The notes: generated by a model from the sequence alone, not told the origin. A stretch of 55,994 bases of DNA from Alphaproteobacteria bacterium (GCA_947475445.1 CANJLC010000013.1:1-55994); one strand, 5' to 3'; shown: positions 1 through 8,464, counted from the stretch's first letter. Numbers and translations: made by a program.

Positions 1-426
1 CGCCCAAGCATAGTCAGAGAAACCCGCCCCATCAGACGTTACATAATTAAAGTTGAATTCTAAATTATCACCAGCATTAACATTTGGAATGAAAAGCTTA
101 AGGTTTGAACCATTAGTCCCACCAACACCTTGAATTTGTCCCTGCCCCCATGGCGCTCCGGAAGTTGTTATGAATTCATAAGTGCTGTTACCGCTAGGAG
201 GCGAGGACACATCGCCATTTGGAATTGCAACGTCGCAATTGCCTATGCAAGACCAGCGGTCCGAAAGTTGTGCGTTTGCAGTTGTTGTCGCTAGAGCCAA
301 CGCAATGAACAAGCAGGCGAAGAAAAACTTCGTATTAGCAATGCCTATGCGTCCGATACTTTGCTGGCAGACAAGGCCTTCGACGCCGACAGTCGTATTA
401 TGGAACACTTGCTCGATGCTTAACAT
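1..426 (-). CDS. Secreted protein, NF038132/PEP-CTERM-like, partial
   Basis: A minus-strand reading frame starts with ATG at 424-426 and stays open to the left edge (142 codons), so the C-terminus is missing. Residues about 30-52 form a signal peptide (a hydrophobic stretch ending in TANA-Q). The mature part begins SDRWSCIGNC and continues with GGTNGSNLKLF and FNYVTSDGAGFSDYAWA. That pattern recalls the NF038132 family of PEP-CTERM exported proteins; the assignment is from memory of the family and no sorting signal is visible because the gene is cut. A GAGAGG sequence lies 8 nt before the ATG. Codon use is clearly AT-richer than in the rest of the window, which suggests a transferred gene. 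The function is unknown. Confidence 0.6.
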   Translation of the reverse strand, partial: MLSIEQVFHNTTVGVEGLVCQQSIGRIGIANTKFFFACLFIALALATTTANAQLSDRWSCIGNCDVAIPNGDVSSPPSGNSTYEFITTSGAPWGQGQIQGVGGTNGSNLKLFIPNVNAGDNLEFNFNYVTSDGAGFSDYAWA

Positions 427-513
427 TGGCGCGCCTCTCGAAAAGGAAGCCGCCAATCAGCAGGTGGTATCCAATATGGATACTTTTAAGCCCCCCCCCC
501 CTCAAGTCACCCC

Positions 514-636
514 CATCCCCAGCACACCGGATCGACCGCGCAAAATCGTAAGCAGGGTGGAGCGTAGGTACCATCTGAGAAAATGGGGTGGTGCCGGGGT
601 AGTGGGGTCTGACCTAGGGGGATTTTGGATGGCCTA
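514..636. repeat. Degenerate direct repeat, copy 1
   Basis: This copy shares with 690-811 the ordered blocks ATCCCC, GGATCG, GCAAAATCGTA, GCGTAGGTACCAT, GGGGT and ATTTTG. The spacing is similar but the copies differ by small indels. It contains no coding sequence. Confidence 0.65.
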
Positions 637-689
637 GGGGGGGGTGTCGTGAGACTAGGTGCCAGCCGGGCGGTGGCTAGAAGGCGCTT

Positions 690-811
690 GATCCCCACAT
701 GGTGGATCGCCGGAGCAAAATCGTAGGTAGGAGACGCGTAGGTACCATTCTCAGGATTAGGGGGGTACCCGGTGGGTGGGTCTGGCTTAGGGGAATTTTG
801 AGGGGCCGTAG
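690..811. repeat. Degenerate direct repeat, copy 2
   Basis: This is the second copy of the element at 514-636, in the same orientation, about 176 bp downstream. The best-conserved core is GCAAAATCGTA followed about 14 nt later by GCGTAGGTACCAT. Confidence 0.65.
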
Positions 812-981
812 AGGCCCTTGCGTACTGGCTACGTAGCCAAGTGATCGGTGCCTTGAAGGCCCGCGGATCGCGCTGGCGTGCTAGCCGGCTTGGCCTTTGT
901 CGGGCGGCATCAAGCAAAGAGGGAACAGAAGAGGGAACGCCCGTGCGGCGAAGTAAAAATCTTTTGGTTTTGCTTGACTGT

Positions 982-1071
982 TGGCGGACAGAGAGGGATT
1001 CGAACCCTCGAACGGCTTTCACCGTTACACACTTTCCAGGCGTGCGCCTTCAACCACTCGGCCACCTGTCC
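982..1071 (-). tRNA. tRNA-Ser(GGA)
   Basis: The minus strand folds as a class II tRNA with a GGACAG/CTGTCC acceptor stem and an encoded 3' CCA. The anticodon stem CACGC/GTGTG carries the loop CTGGAAA (anticodon GGA). There is a long variable arm (AACGG/CCGTT) and a TPsiC arm with GGTTCGAATCC. It would read UCC and UCU serine codons. The 3' end faces the repeat-rich, compositionally odd left end of the window. Confidence 0.97.
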
Positions 1072-1134
1072 GTTAGCGCGGTGAGATATACGGCCTCAGC
1101 CCCGCCCGCAAGGGCCTTGAAAATCCCTGCTTTT

Positions 1135-1554
1135 TCAGTGTTCCGGGGGCATTACGGACAGGTCCCGGCGGGCCGTCACGATCGAGATGGTGTAGCCCGC
1201 CACCACGTCGAACAGGCACATGGCGGTGATGAAGAAGAAGGCCGAGGTGGAGAAGCCCTTCAGCACGATGAATTCGATCAGCGCGACGCAAAAGGTCAGC
1301 ATCGAGAAAGCATGGTTGAGGATCTCCCGGCTGCTGCTGCGGGCCGAACGCACCATTTCAATGAACAGTGCGATCAGCGATGTCAGGACAAACAGGTCTG
1401 CGACCGTGATGTGCCAGGCGTCGCCGGAGAACATGTTCAGGGTGAAGCCCTGGTTCAGGATGGCGGCCATGTCGTGCTGCCCCGTCAAGCCGCCGCCAAA
1501 CAGCACCAGGTTGTACAGGATCATCGGCACCAGGATCATGGGAAAGGCGTGCAT
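1135..1554 (-). CDS. Four-helix membrane protein of unknown function
   Basis: This 139-residue protein has four predicted membrane segments, at about residues 4-22, 48-68, 80-98 and 102-124, and a short polar C-terminus. I do not recognise a named family. A GGAG sequence sits about 7 nt before the ATG. It is the last gene of a minus-strand run after the GT2 and the LAB_N protein, so it may serve the same lipid-modification pathway; that is inference from position only. Confidence 0.7.
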   Translation of the reverse strand: MHAFPMILVPMILYNLVLFGGGLTGQHDMAAILNQGFTLNMFSGDAWHITVADLFVLTSLIALFIEMVRSARSSSREILNHAFSMLTFCVALIEFIVLKGFSTSAFFFITAMCLFDVVAGYTISIVTARRDLSVMPPEH

Positions 1555-1585
1555 CGAATCGCTCCGTTAGGCGCACAGCCTAGCA

Positions 1586-1900
1586 TCAGGCGGTGCGGGT
1601 GCCGCGCTCGCGGTGAATCAGCCAGATATTGCGGGCATAGATCGGCAGCGGCATGCCCTGGCCGATGATCAAGGGCCAGGCCTGCTGGTGGATGACATAG
1701 CTGAAGCTGGCGATGCCGCCGATCAGGCTGCAATACCAGAAGGCAATGGGAATGACGCTGCGGCCTTCCTGTTCGCTTTTCAGCCACTGGATCAGGAAAC
1801 GCACCCCGAATATCGCCTGGCCGAGGAAACCCACTCCGGTCCATAGCGTGTCGTACGGATTCTGCATCGCCATCTGGTACCAATGCGACATGAAACCCAT
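1586..1900 (-). CDS. LAB_N (lipid-A-disaccharide synthase N-terminal-like) protein
   Basis: This is a 104-residue inner-membrane protein with GFLGQAIFGVRFLIQW, then SVIPIAFWYCSLIGG and YARNIWLI. These are typical of the stand-alone LAB_N domain (PF07578) often found beside ArnC/DPM1-type glycosyltransferases. Its biochemical role is not established. The ATG at 1900 lies 3 nt after the stop of the upstream GT2 gene and has AGGA upstream; a second in-frame ATG at 1891 is possible. The tight spacing implies cotranscription and translational coupling with the GT2. Confidence 0.85.
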   Translation of the reverse strand: MGFMSHWYQMAMQNPYDTLWTGVGFLGQAIFGVRFLIQWLKSEQEGRSVIPIAFWYCSLIGGIASFSYVIHQQAWPLIIGQGMPLPIYARNIWLIHRERGTRTA

Positions 1901-1903
1901 GGC

Positions 1904-2623
1904 TTACAATTCCTCTGTTCCGGCCGGGCCGCGATGGCGGCCGATCAGCCAGCGCACGCCCAGCAAGTCATTCACGCTGACCAGCAGCCGCCCGAGATTG
2001 GTATATTTGGACTGGCCGGCCAGCCGCGCGCGATGTCCCACTGGCACGAATCCCACGCCGAATCCTTCGCGCCGCATCAGCGCGATCAGGAAGCGGTGCT
2101 GGTGATCGAAATAAGGCAGCAGCAGATAGGCGTCGCGCCGGAAGGCTTTCAAGCCGCAGCCCGTATCGGTGGCGCCATCCTTCAGCATCCAGTTGCGAAA
2201 GCGGTTGCCCAGGCGCGAGGCCATGCGGCGGCTGGCGGTGTCCTGGCGCTTGACGCGCACGCCGCTGACCATGCCCAGGGCAGGATTGGCACGCAGCTCC
2301 CGCAGCAATTTGGGAATGTCGGCCGGATCATTCTGGCCGTCGCCATCCAGGGTGACGATGACATCGCCTTTCGCCGCCATCACGCCGCTGCGCACGCCGC
2401 GGCTCTGGCCCAGGTTGCGGCCATGGCGCAGCACCCGAAGCTGGGGGATCTCGTTTCTGAGCGCCAGCAGCGCCTGGACCGTGCCGTCAGCCGATCCGTC
2501 GTCAATGAAAAGGATTTCATGGGCTGGCTCTGCCGCCAGCGCGGCGGCGATCTCGCGGGCGAGGGGGCCGACATTTTCGGCCTCGTCCTTGACCGGGACG
2601 ACCACGGATATGGCAAGACTCAT
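1904..2623 (-). CDS. Family 2 glycosyltransferase, DPM1/ArnC-like
   Basis: This 239-residue GT-A enzyme probably transfers a sugar from a nucleotide-sugar to polyprenyl phosphate on the cytoplasmic face. The Rossmann start VVVPVKDEAENV is at residues 7-18, the nucleotide-binding DDGSADGT at 41-48, the metal-binding DGDGQNDP at 93-100, and DTGCGLKAFRR at 153-163. It lacks the C-terminal membrane pair of ArnC and so resembles soluble DPM1. The ATG at 2623 was chosen because the family starts directly before the first beta strand, although the frame stays open far upstream. The divergent gene at 2723 encodes an ArnT-like transferase that could use its polyprenyl-sugar product. Confidence 0.9.
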   Translation of the reverse strand: MSLAISVVVPVKDEAENVGPLAREIAAALAAEPAHEILFIDDGSADGTVQALLALRNEIPQLRVLRHGRNLGQSRGVRSGVMAAKGDVIVTLDGDGQNDPADIPKLLRELRANPALGMVSGVRVKRQDTASRRMASRLGNRFRNWMLKDGATDTGCGLKAFRRDAYLLLPYFDHQHRFLIALMRREGFGVGFVPVGHRARLAGQSKYTNLGRLLVSVNDLLGVRWLIGRHRGPAGTEEL

Positions 2624-2722
2624 CAATAGGTCCCAGTGGGGCCGGCGCTTCACGCCGGGTTTGGCGGGCCTTATACAGGCCAGTTCTGCCTCGGCAAACA
2701 AGGGCGGTCCAGAAACAGACGG

Positions 2723-4492
2723 ATGACAGACACAAACACGGTCCCAGACGTCGCGCTTCCCGCCGGGGACCCGCCAAACCCGCCCCGGCTTCTCACCTGG
2801 CTGGCGCGCCATGCCTATGGCGTGCTGGCGCTGGCCTGCCTGGTGCTGTGGCTGCCGGGCGTCCTGAGCCTGCCGGCCCTGGACCGCGACGAGAGCCGCT
2901 TCGCCCAGTCCAGCCGCCAGATGCTGGATAGCGGCAATTTTATCGACATCCGCTTTGGCCAGGTGCCCCGCTACAAAAAGCCGGTCGGCATCTATTGGCT
3001 CCAGGCCGCCACCACGGCAGTGGCCGGTCCACTTGCGGGACAAACCGGCGTTCACGCAAAGATATGGACCTATCGCCTGCCGTCGCTGCTGGGCGGCATT
3101 GCCGCCGTCTGGCTGACCTTCTGGACCGCCAGCGCGCTGATGGCGGCCGAGGGTGCGCTGCTCGCGGCCCTGATGATGGGCAGCTGCATTCTTTTGACCG
3201 CCGAAGCCACCATCGCCACAACCGATGCGGTCTTGCTGGCGACCGTGCTGGGCGTGCAGGGCGTGTTGCTGCGGGTGTGGCGTGCCGCCACCGATCCGCA
3301 AGCGCCCGCGCCCTCAACCCGGCTGGTGATGGCGGGCTGGGCCGCCTGCGCCGCCGGTATTCTGGTCAAATTTCCCGTGGTGCCGGGTGTCGCCCTGGCC
3401 ACCATCATCGCCATTGTGGCGTGGACCCGGCAGTGGCGCTGGCTGGCGGGATTAAGGCCCCTGCGGGGCTTGGCCCTGACCGCGCTGCTGGTGGCGCCCT
3501 GGGTGATCGCCATCACCCTGCAAAGCCATGGCGCTTTCTTCCAGCAATCTCTGGGCAATGACTTTGCCGCCAAGGTGGCGGGCGGACAGGAAAGCCATGG
3601 CGCGCTGCCGGGGTATTTCCTTCTGCTTTCGGCGCTGACTTTCTGGCCGGCGATTCTCTTCATCGCGCCGGGCATCGGGCTGGCAGTGACGCGGCAGGCC
3701 GAGCCCGGCATACGCTTCCTGATCGCCTGGGCAGGCGCATGGTGGCTGGTGGTCGAAGCGGTGCCCACCAAGCTGCCGCATTATGTGCTGCCCGCCTATC
3801 CGGCGCTGGCGATGCTGGCGGCGCTTTGGCTGCTGGCGGCGCGCGATGAGCAGGGCTGGCGGCGGTGGCTGCCTTTTGTGGCGGCGCTGCAATTCCTGGC
3901 CGGCCTGGTCGCGCTGGGGGCGGCGGCGGTGCTGCTGCCACGGCTGTATGGCGAAGACGCACCTGACATTGCGCACAATTGGCCGCTGCTGGCATCGGTG
4001 GTGGTGACCGGGCTGTGTGGCCTGGCAGCTTCGCTTCTGTATCTTTTCAAAAAGCGGTTGATGGCGCTGGCGCCCTTGCTGCTTGCCGCTTTTATCATCA
4101 TTCCGGTCCTGACAGCTTTTGTGGCGCCGGGCCTGAGCCGGCTCAGGGTCACCGAGCAGCTGGCCGCACTGGTCGCAAAAAACCGGCAGGCCTCTGATCC
4201 GCCGCCCATGCTGGCCGGCTATCAGGAACCCAGCATGCTCTTTGCCCTTGGCGCCGATGTCGGCCTGACCGACGGGCGCGGCGCGGCGGAGCAGGGCGCC
4301 GAACGCGGCGGCCTTGCGCTGATCGAGGACGAAGAAAAGCCGCGCTTCCTGGCCCGGCTGGCGGAACTGGAAGCCAATGCGGCGGCGCTGGGCGAGCAGA
4401 CAGGCTTCAATTATTCCCGCGGCCGGACCGTGCATGTGACGCTCTATCGTGTCGCGCCGCTGCATGCCGTGATCATGCCATCGGTGCGCTGA
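2723..4492 (+). CDS. ArnT-like polyprenyl-phosphate-sugar glycosyltransferase (PMT_2 fold)
   Basis: This 589-residue protein has many membrane segments. The first periplasmic loop carries DRDESRF (residues 54-60) followed by RYKKPVGIYW (83-92), the signature of the ArnT/PMT_2 (GT39/GT83) family that moves sugars from undecaprenyl phosphate to lipid A or other periplasmic acceptors. The helices are dense with Ala/Leu, and a soluble C-terminal region follows residue 470. It is transcribed divergently from the DPM1-like GT2 across 99 bp. Whether the acceptor is lipid A, a glycan or a protein cannot be read from the sequence. Confidence 0.88.
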   Translation: MTDTNTVPDVALPAGDPPNPPRLLTWLARHAYGVLALACLVLWLPGVLSLPALDRDESRFAQSSRQMLDSGNFIDIRFGQVPRYKKPVGIYWLQAATTAVAGPLAGQTGVHAKIWTYRLPSLLGGIAAVWLTFWTASALMAAEGALLAALMMGSCILLTAEATIATTDAVLLATVLGVQGVLLRVWRAATDPQAPAPSTRLVMAGWAACAAGILVKFPVVPGVALATIIAIVAWTRQWRWLAGLRPLRGLALTALLVAPWVIAITLQSHGAFFQQSLGNDFAAKVAGGQESHGALPGYFLLLSALTFWPAILFIAPGIGLAVTRQAEPGIRFLIAWAGAWWLVVEAVPTKLPHYVLPAYPALAMLAALWLLAARDEQGWRRWLPFVAALQFLAGLVALGAAAVLLPRLYGEDAPDIAHNWPLLASVVVTGLCGLAASLLYLFKKRLMALAPLLLAAFIIIPVLTAFVAPGLSRLRVTEQLAALVAKNRQASDPPPMLAGYQEPSMLFALGADVGLTDGRGAAEQGAERGGLALIEDEEKPRFLARLAELEANAAALGEQTGFNYSRGRTVHVTLYRVAPLHAVIMPSVR

Positions 4493-4530
4493 CCACCTCT
4501 GTGAGCGGCTGCAACAGCGGCGTGTTGCAC

Positions 4531-4559
4531 TTGACATATTCCTGAAGGTTGGAAATATC
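4531..4559 (+). promoter_or_regulatory. Candidate sigma-70 promoter of the kamA cluster
   Basis: A perfect TTGACA (4531-4536) is followed after 17 nt by AATATC (4554-4559), about 98 bp before the aminomutase start. The -10 match is weak. No other candidate stands out in the 165 bp gap. Confidence 0.45.
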
Positions 4560-4657
4560 GCCAAGGTCGCTGTTTGTGATGATGGGTTGCCAAGGGGGCG
4601 CCGCCGCAAGACAGCTTCACGGGATCGCACGCCGCCCAAGGTGCCTGCGAGACACAG

Positions 4658-5950
4658 ATGGCTTTCGAGAGTGCGCGGGGGCGCACCGTTCGGCCCCTGG
4701 CGCGGTCCCTTCGCCGCAATCCTGAAGACGTCGCCGCCAATTCCAATGCGCGCGCGCCTCTTGCAAAACTTACGCTCCCCGGACCCAAGGTCGAACTGCG
4801 CTTTCCCGTGGGCAGCGACAGCCGCGCCTTCTATCGCCGCTTTTATCCCGGCACCAATGTGGCTGAATGGAATGACTGGCGCTGGCAGATGCGCACCCGC
4901 ATTCGCAGCCTGGAGGAGTTGGGCAGGATATTCCGCCTGTCGGAAGATGAATATGCCGCTGTGGCGCGCCACAAGGGTTCACTGCCGGTCGGCATAACGC
5001 CCTATTATGCCAGCCTGATGGGGCTGACCGACGCCAGCGAGCCGCTGCGCCGGACCCACATCACCACCGGCGGGGAATATGTACGCGCGCCCGGCGAAGA
5101 TGATGATCCCTTAAGCGAAGACCATGACACGGTGGTTCCGGGCCTGGTGCATCGCTATCCCGACCGGGTGCTGTTCCTGGTCACCGGCACCTGCTCGACC
5201 TATTGCCGGTACTGCACGCGCTCGCGTCTGGTGGGCAATCCGGGCGGTGAATACCAGTTCTCGCGCGGCCAGTGGGAACAGGCGCTTGCCTACCTGGAAA
5301 GCCATGCCGAAGTGCGCGACGTGCTGCTGTCGGGCGGCGATCCCCTGACCCTGTCCGACGACAAGCTGGACTGGCTGCTGGGACGTTTGCGCGCCATCCG
5401 CCATATCGAATTCCTGCGCATCGGCACCAAGATGCCGGTGGTGACACCCCAGCGCGTGACGCGCGGGCTGGTGCGGGTGCTGAAAAAGCATCATCCGCTA
5501 TGGATGAGCCTGCATTTCACCCATCCCAAGGAATTGACCCGCGAAGTGTCCGAAGCCACCGCGCGCCTGGCCGATGCCGGCATTCCGCTGGGCAGCCAGA
5601 CCGTGCTGCTGAAAGACATCAACGACACGCCGGCGACTATGACCCAATTGATGCATGGGCTGCTGAAAAACCGGGTAAAGCCTTATTATCTTTACCAGGC
5701 CGATCCCATCAGCGGTTCGGCGCATTTTCGCACCGGCGTGGACAAGGGACTCGAAATTGTCCGGGCGTTGCGCGGCCATACCACTGGCTATGCCACGCCG
5801 ATCTATGTGGTGGATGCGCCCGGCGGTGGCGGCAAGATCCAGCTGGCGCCCGATCCGGTTGCGGGCCGTGAGGGCGATGATCTCCTGCTGAAGAATTTTG
5901 AAGGCAAGATTTTCAGGTATCCGGACCCGAATGGCGCCCTGGGGCGCTGA
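4658..5950 (+). CDS. kamA: Lysine 2,3-aminomutase (KamA family radical SAM)
   Basis: This 430-residue radical SAM and PLP enzyme is predicted to convert L-alpha-lysine to L-beta-lysine. The [4Fe-4S] motif CSTYCRYC gives C179, C183 and C186, and GGDPL is at 226-230. The PLP lysine is K393 in APGGGGKIQL. D349 (YQAD) and D386 (VVDA) line up with the two aspartates that hold the substrate epsilon-amino group in clostridial LAM; all three positions show the same offset of 56. This supports true lysine specificity rather than an EpmB-like role. It heads a cluster of five overlapping genes. The usual beta-lysine acetyltransferase (ablB) and the lysine-fermentation genes are absent. The N-terminus before residue 45 is poorly conserved, so the start is uncertain. 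Confidence 0.93.
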   Translation: MAFESARGRTVRPLARSLRRNPEDVAANSNARAPLAKLTLPGPKVELRFPVGSDSRAFYRRFYPGTNVAEWNDWRWQMRTRIRSLEELGRIFRLSEDEYAAVARHKGSLPVGITPYYASLMGLTDASEPLRRTHITTGGEYVRAPGEDDDPLSEDHDTVVPGLVHRYPDRVLFLVTGTCSTYCRYCTRSRLVGNPGGEYQFSRGQWEQALAYLESHAEVRDVLLSGGDPLTLSDDKLDWLLGRLRAIRHIEFLRIGTKMPVVTPQRVTRGLVRVLKKHHPLWMSLHFTHPKELTREVSEATARLADAGIPLGSQTVLLKDINDTPATMTQLMHGLLKNRVKPYYLYQADPISGSAHFRTGVDKGLEIVRALRGHTTGYATPIYVVDAPGGGGKIQLAPDPVAGREGDDLLLKNFEGKIFRYPDPNGALGR

Positions 5951-6933
5951 TGCGGATTGGCGTCACTTACGATCTGCGCGCCGACTATCTCGCCCTGGGT
6001 TACAGCCAGGAAGACACCGCCGAATTCGACGCCGAGGAAACCATCGCCGCACTTTGCGACGCACTGGCCGGGCTGGGCCATGAACCCGAGCGGATCGGCG
6101 GCATCAGGCCGCTGGCGCAGGCGCTTGTGGCGGGGACGCGCTGGGATGCGGTTTTCAATATCTGCGAGGGCCTCAAGGGGGTCGCCCGCGAAGCGCAGGT
6201 GCCTGCGCTGCTGGAGGCTTTCGACATTCCTTACGTCTTTTCCGATCCACTGACCCTGGCGCTGGCGCTGGACAAGGCGAAAGCCAAGCGCGTGGTGCGC
6301 GATGCCGGTGTTCCCACCGCCGATTTTGCCGTGATCGAAAGCGAAAGCGATATCGCGCGGGTGCAGTTGCCGTTCCCGCTGTTTCTCAAGCCGCTGGCGG
6401 AAGGGTCCGGCAAGGGCGTGGATTCCCGCTCCAAGGTGGACACGCAGGAAGAATTGGAAAATACGGCGCGCGGCCTTTTAAAAAAATTCCACCAGCCTGT
6501 GCTGGTGGAGGAATTCCTGCCGGGGCGCGAATTCACCGTGGGCATCACCGGCACGGGCGCGCAAGCCGTGGTGCTTGGCGTCAGCGAGATCATCCCGAAC
6601 GAAAATTTCATCGGCCATGGTTATGGCCTGGAAAACAAGGAAGGCTGGGAAAACAAATTGGAGGTGGTGCCGGCCCGCGATGATGCCGCCATTGCCGCCG
6701 GTGATGTGGCGCTGATGGCCTGGCGGGCCCTGGGCTGCCGCGATGGCGGGCGCGCCGATGTGCGGCTGGACAAGAACGCCCAGCCCTGTTTCATCGAGGT
6801 CAATCCGCTGGCCGGCATTCGCCCGGGCTACTCCGATCTTTGCTTCATCGCCGATTTCGAAGGCGTGAGCCACCAGCAATTGATTGGAAAATTCCTGGCA
6901 TCATTCCTGCTGCGTCATCCGGGCCTGAAATGA
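5950..6933 (+). CDS. D-Ala-D-Ala ligase-like ATP-grasp enzyme, first
   Basis: This 327-residue ATP-grasp ligase probably forms an amide bond through an acyl-phosphate. It shows LDKAKAKRVVRDAGVPT (107-123), the ATP loop FLKPLAEGSGKGV (145-157), VEEFLPGREF (186-195) and the Mg-binding FIEVNPL (281-287). These follow the Ddl/carboxylate-amine ligase plan, but the N-terminus (YDLRADYLALGY) and the GLENKEGWENK segment differ from cell-wall Ddl. The ATG overlaps the kamA stop by one base (TGATG), so it is translationally coupled to beta-lysine synthesis. A role in joining beta-lysine to another amino acid is inferred; this is unlikely to be the housekeeping Ddl. Confidence 0.85.
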   Translation: MRIGVTYDLRADYLALGYSQEDTAEFDAEETIAALCDALAGLGHEPERIGGIRPLAQALVAGTRWDAVFNICEGLKGVAREAQVPALLEAFDIPYVFSDPLTLALALDKAKAKRVVRDAGVPTADFAVIESESDIARVQLPFPLFLKPLAEGSGKGVDSRSKVDTQEELENTARGLLKKFHQPVLVEEFLPGREFTVGITGTGAQAVVLGVSEIIPNENFIGHGYGLENKEGWENKLEVVPARDDAAIAAGDVALMAWRALGCRDGGRADVRLDKNAQPCFIEVNPLAGIRPGYSDLCFIADFEGVSHQQLIGKFLASFLLRHPGLK

Positions 6934-7886
6934 AAATCCTGGTACTGCATTCCGATGTCCCGCCGGACGGCCCCCCGGAAGACCAGGACACGCTGGTCGC
7001 GGCGCAGGCCGTGAGCAAGGCGCTGGCCGGACGCGGCCATAGGGTTTCCAGCGCCGCCTTTCGCGAGGAAAGGCTGGGTGCGCTGATCCGGCGCGAAACG
7101 CCCGACATGGTGTTCAACCTGGTCGAAGGCGTGGACGGCAAGGGCTTGCTCGCACCGCTGGCGCCGCGCCTGCTGGCCGAGATGGAAGTGCCTTTCACCG
7201 GCGTGGGCGCAAAAGCCATGGAAATGACCTGTGACAAGCCGCTCACCAAGAGCCTGATGCGCGGCGCGGGCCTTGCGACCCCGGACTGGTGCGTGCCGCC
7301 GGATTGGGCGGGGCTGGATGGCCGCCTTTATATCGTCAAGGCGGCGCAGGAAGACGGTTCCATCGGGCTGGATGACGGCTGTGTGGTGGCGGGCCCCGAC
7401 GTGAAGACCCGGGCGGCCGCCTGCGCCGTGCGCTTTGGCGGGCGCTGGTTTGCCGAGGAATATGTCGAAGGCCGGGAATTCAATATCGCGCTGCTGGGAA
7501 ACAGGCGCAGCCTTCGCATCATGCCCATGGCGGAAATGACCTTTGCCGACTGGCCCGCCGGCAAGCCGCGCATTGTCGGCTATGGCGCCAAATGGGACGA
7601 TGCCTCGGCCGCCTCGCGCCAGACCCTGCGCCGCTTCGGCGTGGAACGGGCCGAACCCTTGCTGGCGGCGAAACTGCGGGCAGCCTGCGAAGACGTCTGG
7701 GCTCTGTTCAGCCTGACTGGATTTGTGCGGGTGGATTTTCGCGTGACGGCGGCGGGCGAGCCACTGATCCTGGAAATCAACGTCAATCCCTGCATCTCCC
7801 CCGATGCAGGCTTTGCGGCGGCGGCGCAAGAAGCGGGCATGAGCTATGCCGCGCTGATCGAGGAAATTGTCCGGGTGGCACGGTGA
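6930..7886 (+). CDS. D-Ala-D-Ala ligase-like ATP-grasp enzyme, second
   Basis: This 318-residue ATP-grasp ligase is distinct in sequence from its upstream neighbour. Key parts are FNLVEGVDGKG (62-72), TCDKPLTKSLMRGAGLATP (100-118), IVKAAQEDGSIGL (135-147), EEYVEGREFN (176-185) and the Mg-binding LEINVNP (281-287). It starts by an ATGA overlap with the previous gene. Two dissimilar ligases in a row suggest two successive couplings, or activation of two different carboxylates. This is inference from gene order. Confidence 0.85.
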   Translation: MKILVLHSDVPPDGPPEDQDTLVAAQAVSKALAGRGHRVSSAAFREERLGALIRRETPDMVFNLVEGVDGKGLLAPLAPRLLAEMEVPFTGVGAKAMEMTCDKPLTKSLMRGAGLATPDWCVPPDWAGLDGRLYIVKAAQEDGSIGLDDGCVVAGPDVKTRAAACAVRFGGRWFAEEYVEGREFNIALLGNRRSLRIMPMAEMTFADWPAGKPRIVGYGAKWDDASAASRQTLRRFGVERAEPLLAAKLRAACEDVWALFSLTGFVRVDFRVTAAGEPLILEINVNPCISPDAGFAAAAQEAGMSYAALIEEIVRVAR

Positions 7887-8464
7887 GTATCGTGAGACTT
7901 GCGGCAGCCCATCCCTGCAAGATGGGCGGCCCGGTGCTCAGCGCCGTGGACCGGCGGATTTTCACCACCCGCTACTACCGCGACTGCATGGGCTGCAATT
8001 TCTGCCGGGATGCCTGTTGCCAGCATGGCGTGGATGTGGACATGGGTAATGTCGCAAGACTGCGCGCCGCGCCCCAGCGCTTCAAGGATCTTGTCGGGGT
8101 GCCGGAAGACAGCTGGTTCACCGGCGATGTGGTGCAGGACGGGGAATTTCCCACCGGCGCCCATGTGCGCACCCAGGTCCGGGATGGCGCCTGTGTTTTT
8201 CGCAATCCGTCCGGGCGCGGCTGCCTCATTCATGGTTTCAGCTTGAGCGAGGGGCTGGATTATCACCTCCTCAAGCCCATGGTCAGCGTGCTGTTTCCAC
8301 TGACTTTCGAGCATGGCGTGTTGGTGGCCTCCACCGAGGCGCTGGATGGCACGCTTGTTTGCGGCGGGCAGGGGCCCAGTTGTTATGACGGCGCGCGGGA
8401 CGAGCTGCGCTATTATTTCGGGGACGCCTTGACCGACGAACTGGACAGGCTGGCCGATGGTTGA
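7883..8464 (+). CDS. Cys-rich CxxCxxCC-type metal-binding protein
   Basis: This 193-residue protein starts at GTG within a GTGA overlap with the preceding ligase; an alternative GTG lies at 7892. The cysteines are C35, C38, C41, C45 and C46 (DCMGCNFCRDACC), then C104, C114 (GRGCLIH), C160 and C167. The dense first cluster followed by an isolated CxxH and KP...LFPL resembles the YkgJ/UPF0153 zinc- or iron-chelating family, but the match is distant. No radical SAM or known catalytic motif is seen. Its place between a ligase and a PLP enzyme implies a part in the same pathway, perhaps as an Fe-S or metal partner. The function is unknown. Confidence 0.75.
   Translation: MSIVRLAAAHPCKMGGPVLSAVDRRIFTTRYYRDCMGCNFCRDACCQHGVDVDMGNVARLRAAPQRFKDLVGVPEDSWFTGDVVQDGEFPTGAHVRTQVRDGACVFRNPSGRGCLIHGFSLSEGLDYHLLKPMVSVLFPLTFEHGVLVASTEALDGTLVCGGQGPSCYDGARDELRYYFGDALTDELDRLADG

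Larger units (their letters stand above)
427..981. other. Gene-free stretch with repeats
   Basis: No convincing coding sequence lies between the partial secreted-protein gene and the tRNA. The stretch holds a homopolymer of 11 C at 491-501, two copies of a degenerate direct repeat (514-636 and 690-811), and a perfect 14 bp palindrome TGGCTACGTAGCCA at 826-839. Short open frames here have no family resemblance and follow the G-rich composition of the repeats. Confidence 0.6.

Noticed and set aside
2624..3301. N-terminal extension of the GT2 reading frame
   Set aside because: It runs antisense through the ArnT-like gene; GT2 proteins start right before the first beta strand, at 2623.
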